A stretch of 5,772 nucleotides of DNA from Microcaldota archaeon. Its GTDB lineage: Archaea > Micrarchaeota > Micrarchaeia > Burarchaeales > Burarchaeaceae. Under the pieces are notes generated by a model that saw only the letters and a list, made by a program, of their open reading frames with translations, had not been told where the DNA came from and did no database searches. Where the stretch lies: the NCBI GenBank assembly GCA_003660965.1, contig QMVF01000054.1, forward strand, positions 1 to 5,772, read 5' to 3'. Positions 5,749 to 5,772 of this stretch are shown here, piece by piece. A program made the translations under genes and the position numbers. Positions within the stretch are counted from its first letter, which is position 1; each line of letters opens with the position of its first letter.

Positions 5749-5772
5749 AAGCCCCGTAACATATTTAAATCC
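5749..5772 (+). promoter_or_regulatory. possible promoter of a gene beyond the window
   Basis: ATATTTAAAT (5761-5770) follows the stop of the small gene by 12 bases and resembles the TATA boxes seen elsewhere here. It could begin the promoter of a rightward gene outside the window, but nothing downstream can be seen, and the motif is symmetric, so direction is unproven. Confidence 0.25.

Overview
The window looks archaeal. The evidence is a PhoU-family protein with an N-terminal AbrB/SpoVT DNA-binding domain, AT-rich TATA-like boxes about 25 bases before the expected transcription starts, one gene that appears to lack a leader, GAGG-type ribosome binding sites, and frequent ATA and AGG/AGA codons. 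The lineage cannot be fixed from the sequence. A euryarchaeon or a DPANN-type archaeon would both fit, and that is only an inference.

Layout. Bases 1-1348 (+) hold the C-terminal part of a PrsW-family intramembrane protease with an extracytoplasmic N-terminal domain; its true start probably lies before the window. After 25 bases comes a tight three-gene pyrimidine cluster on the + strand: pyrD (1374-2288, class 1B dihydroorotate dehydrogenase catalytic subunit), pyrK (about 2291-3043, FAD/[2Fe-2S] electron-transfer subunit) and pyrC (about 3056-4318, dihydroorotase). A convergent gene on the - strand (4315-5250) encodes an AbrB-PhoU regulator, and the two genes share a CTAG as their stop codons. 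A 126-base divergent intergenic region (5251-5376) carries promoter elements for both directions and two dyad-symmetric sequences. It leads into an unrecognised, AT-rich 123-residue gene (5377-5748, +). The last 24 bases may begin the promoter of another gene.

How the genes work together. PyrC makes dihydroorotate from carbamoyl-aspartate. PyrD oxidises it to orotate on FMN, and PyrK passes the electrons through its iron-sulfur cluster and FAD to NAD+. These are consecutive steps of de novo UMP synthesis, encoded as one likely transcript. The PhoU-like protein and the protease have no visible metabolic link to this pathway.

I see no mobile element, CRISPR array, tRNA or rRNA. I also do not see a clearly new multi-gene system. 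The points most worth a second look are the divergent control region, replaced substrate-contact residues in PyrD and PyrC, and the orphan AT-rich gene.
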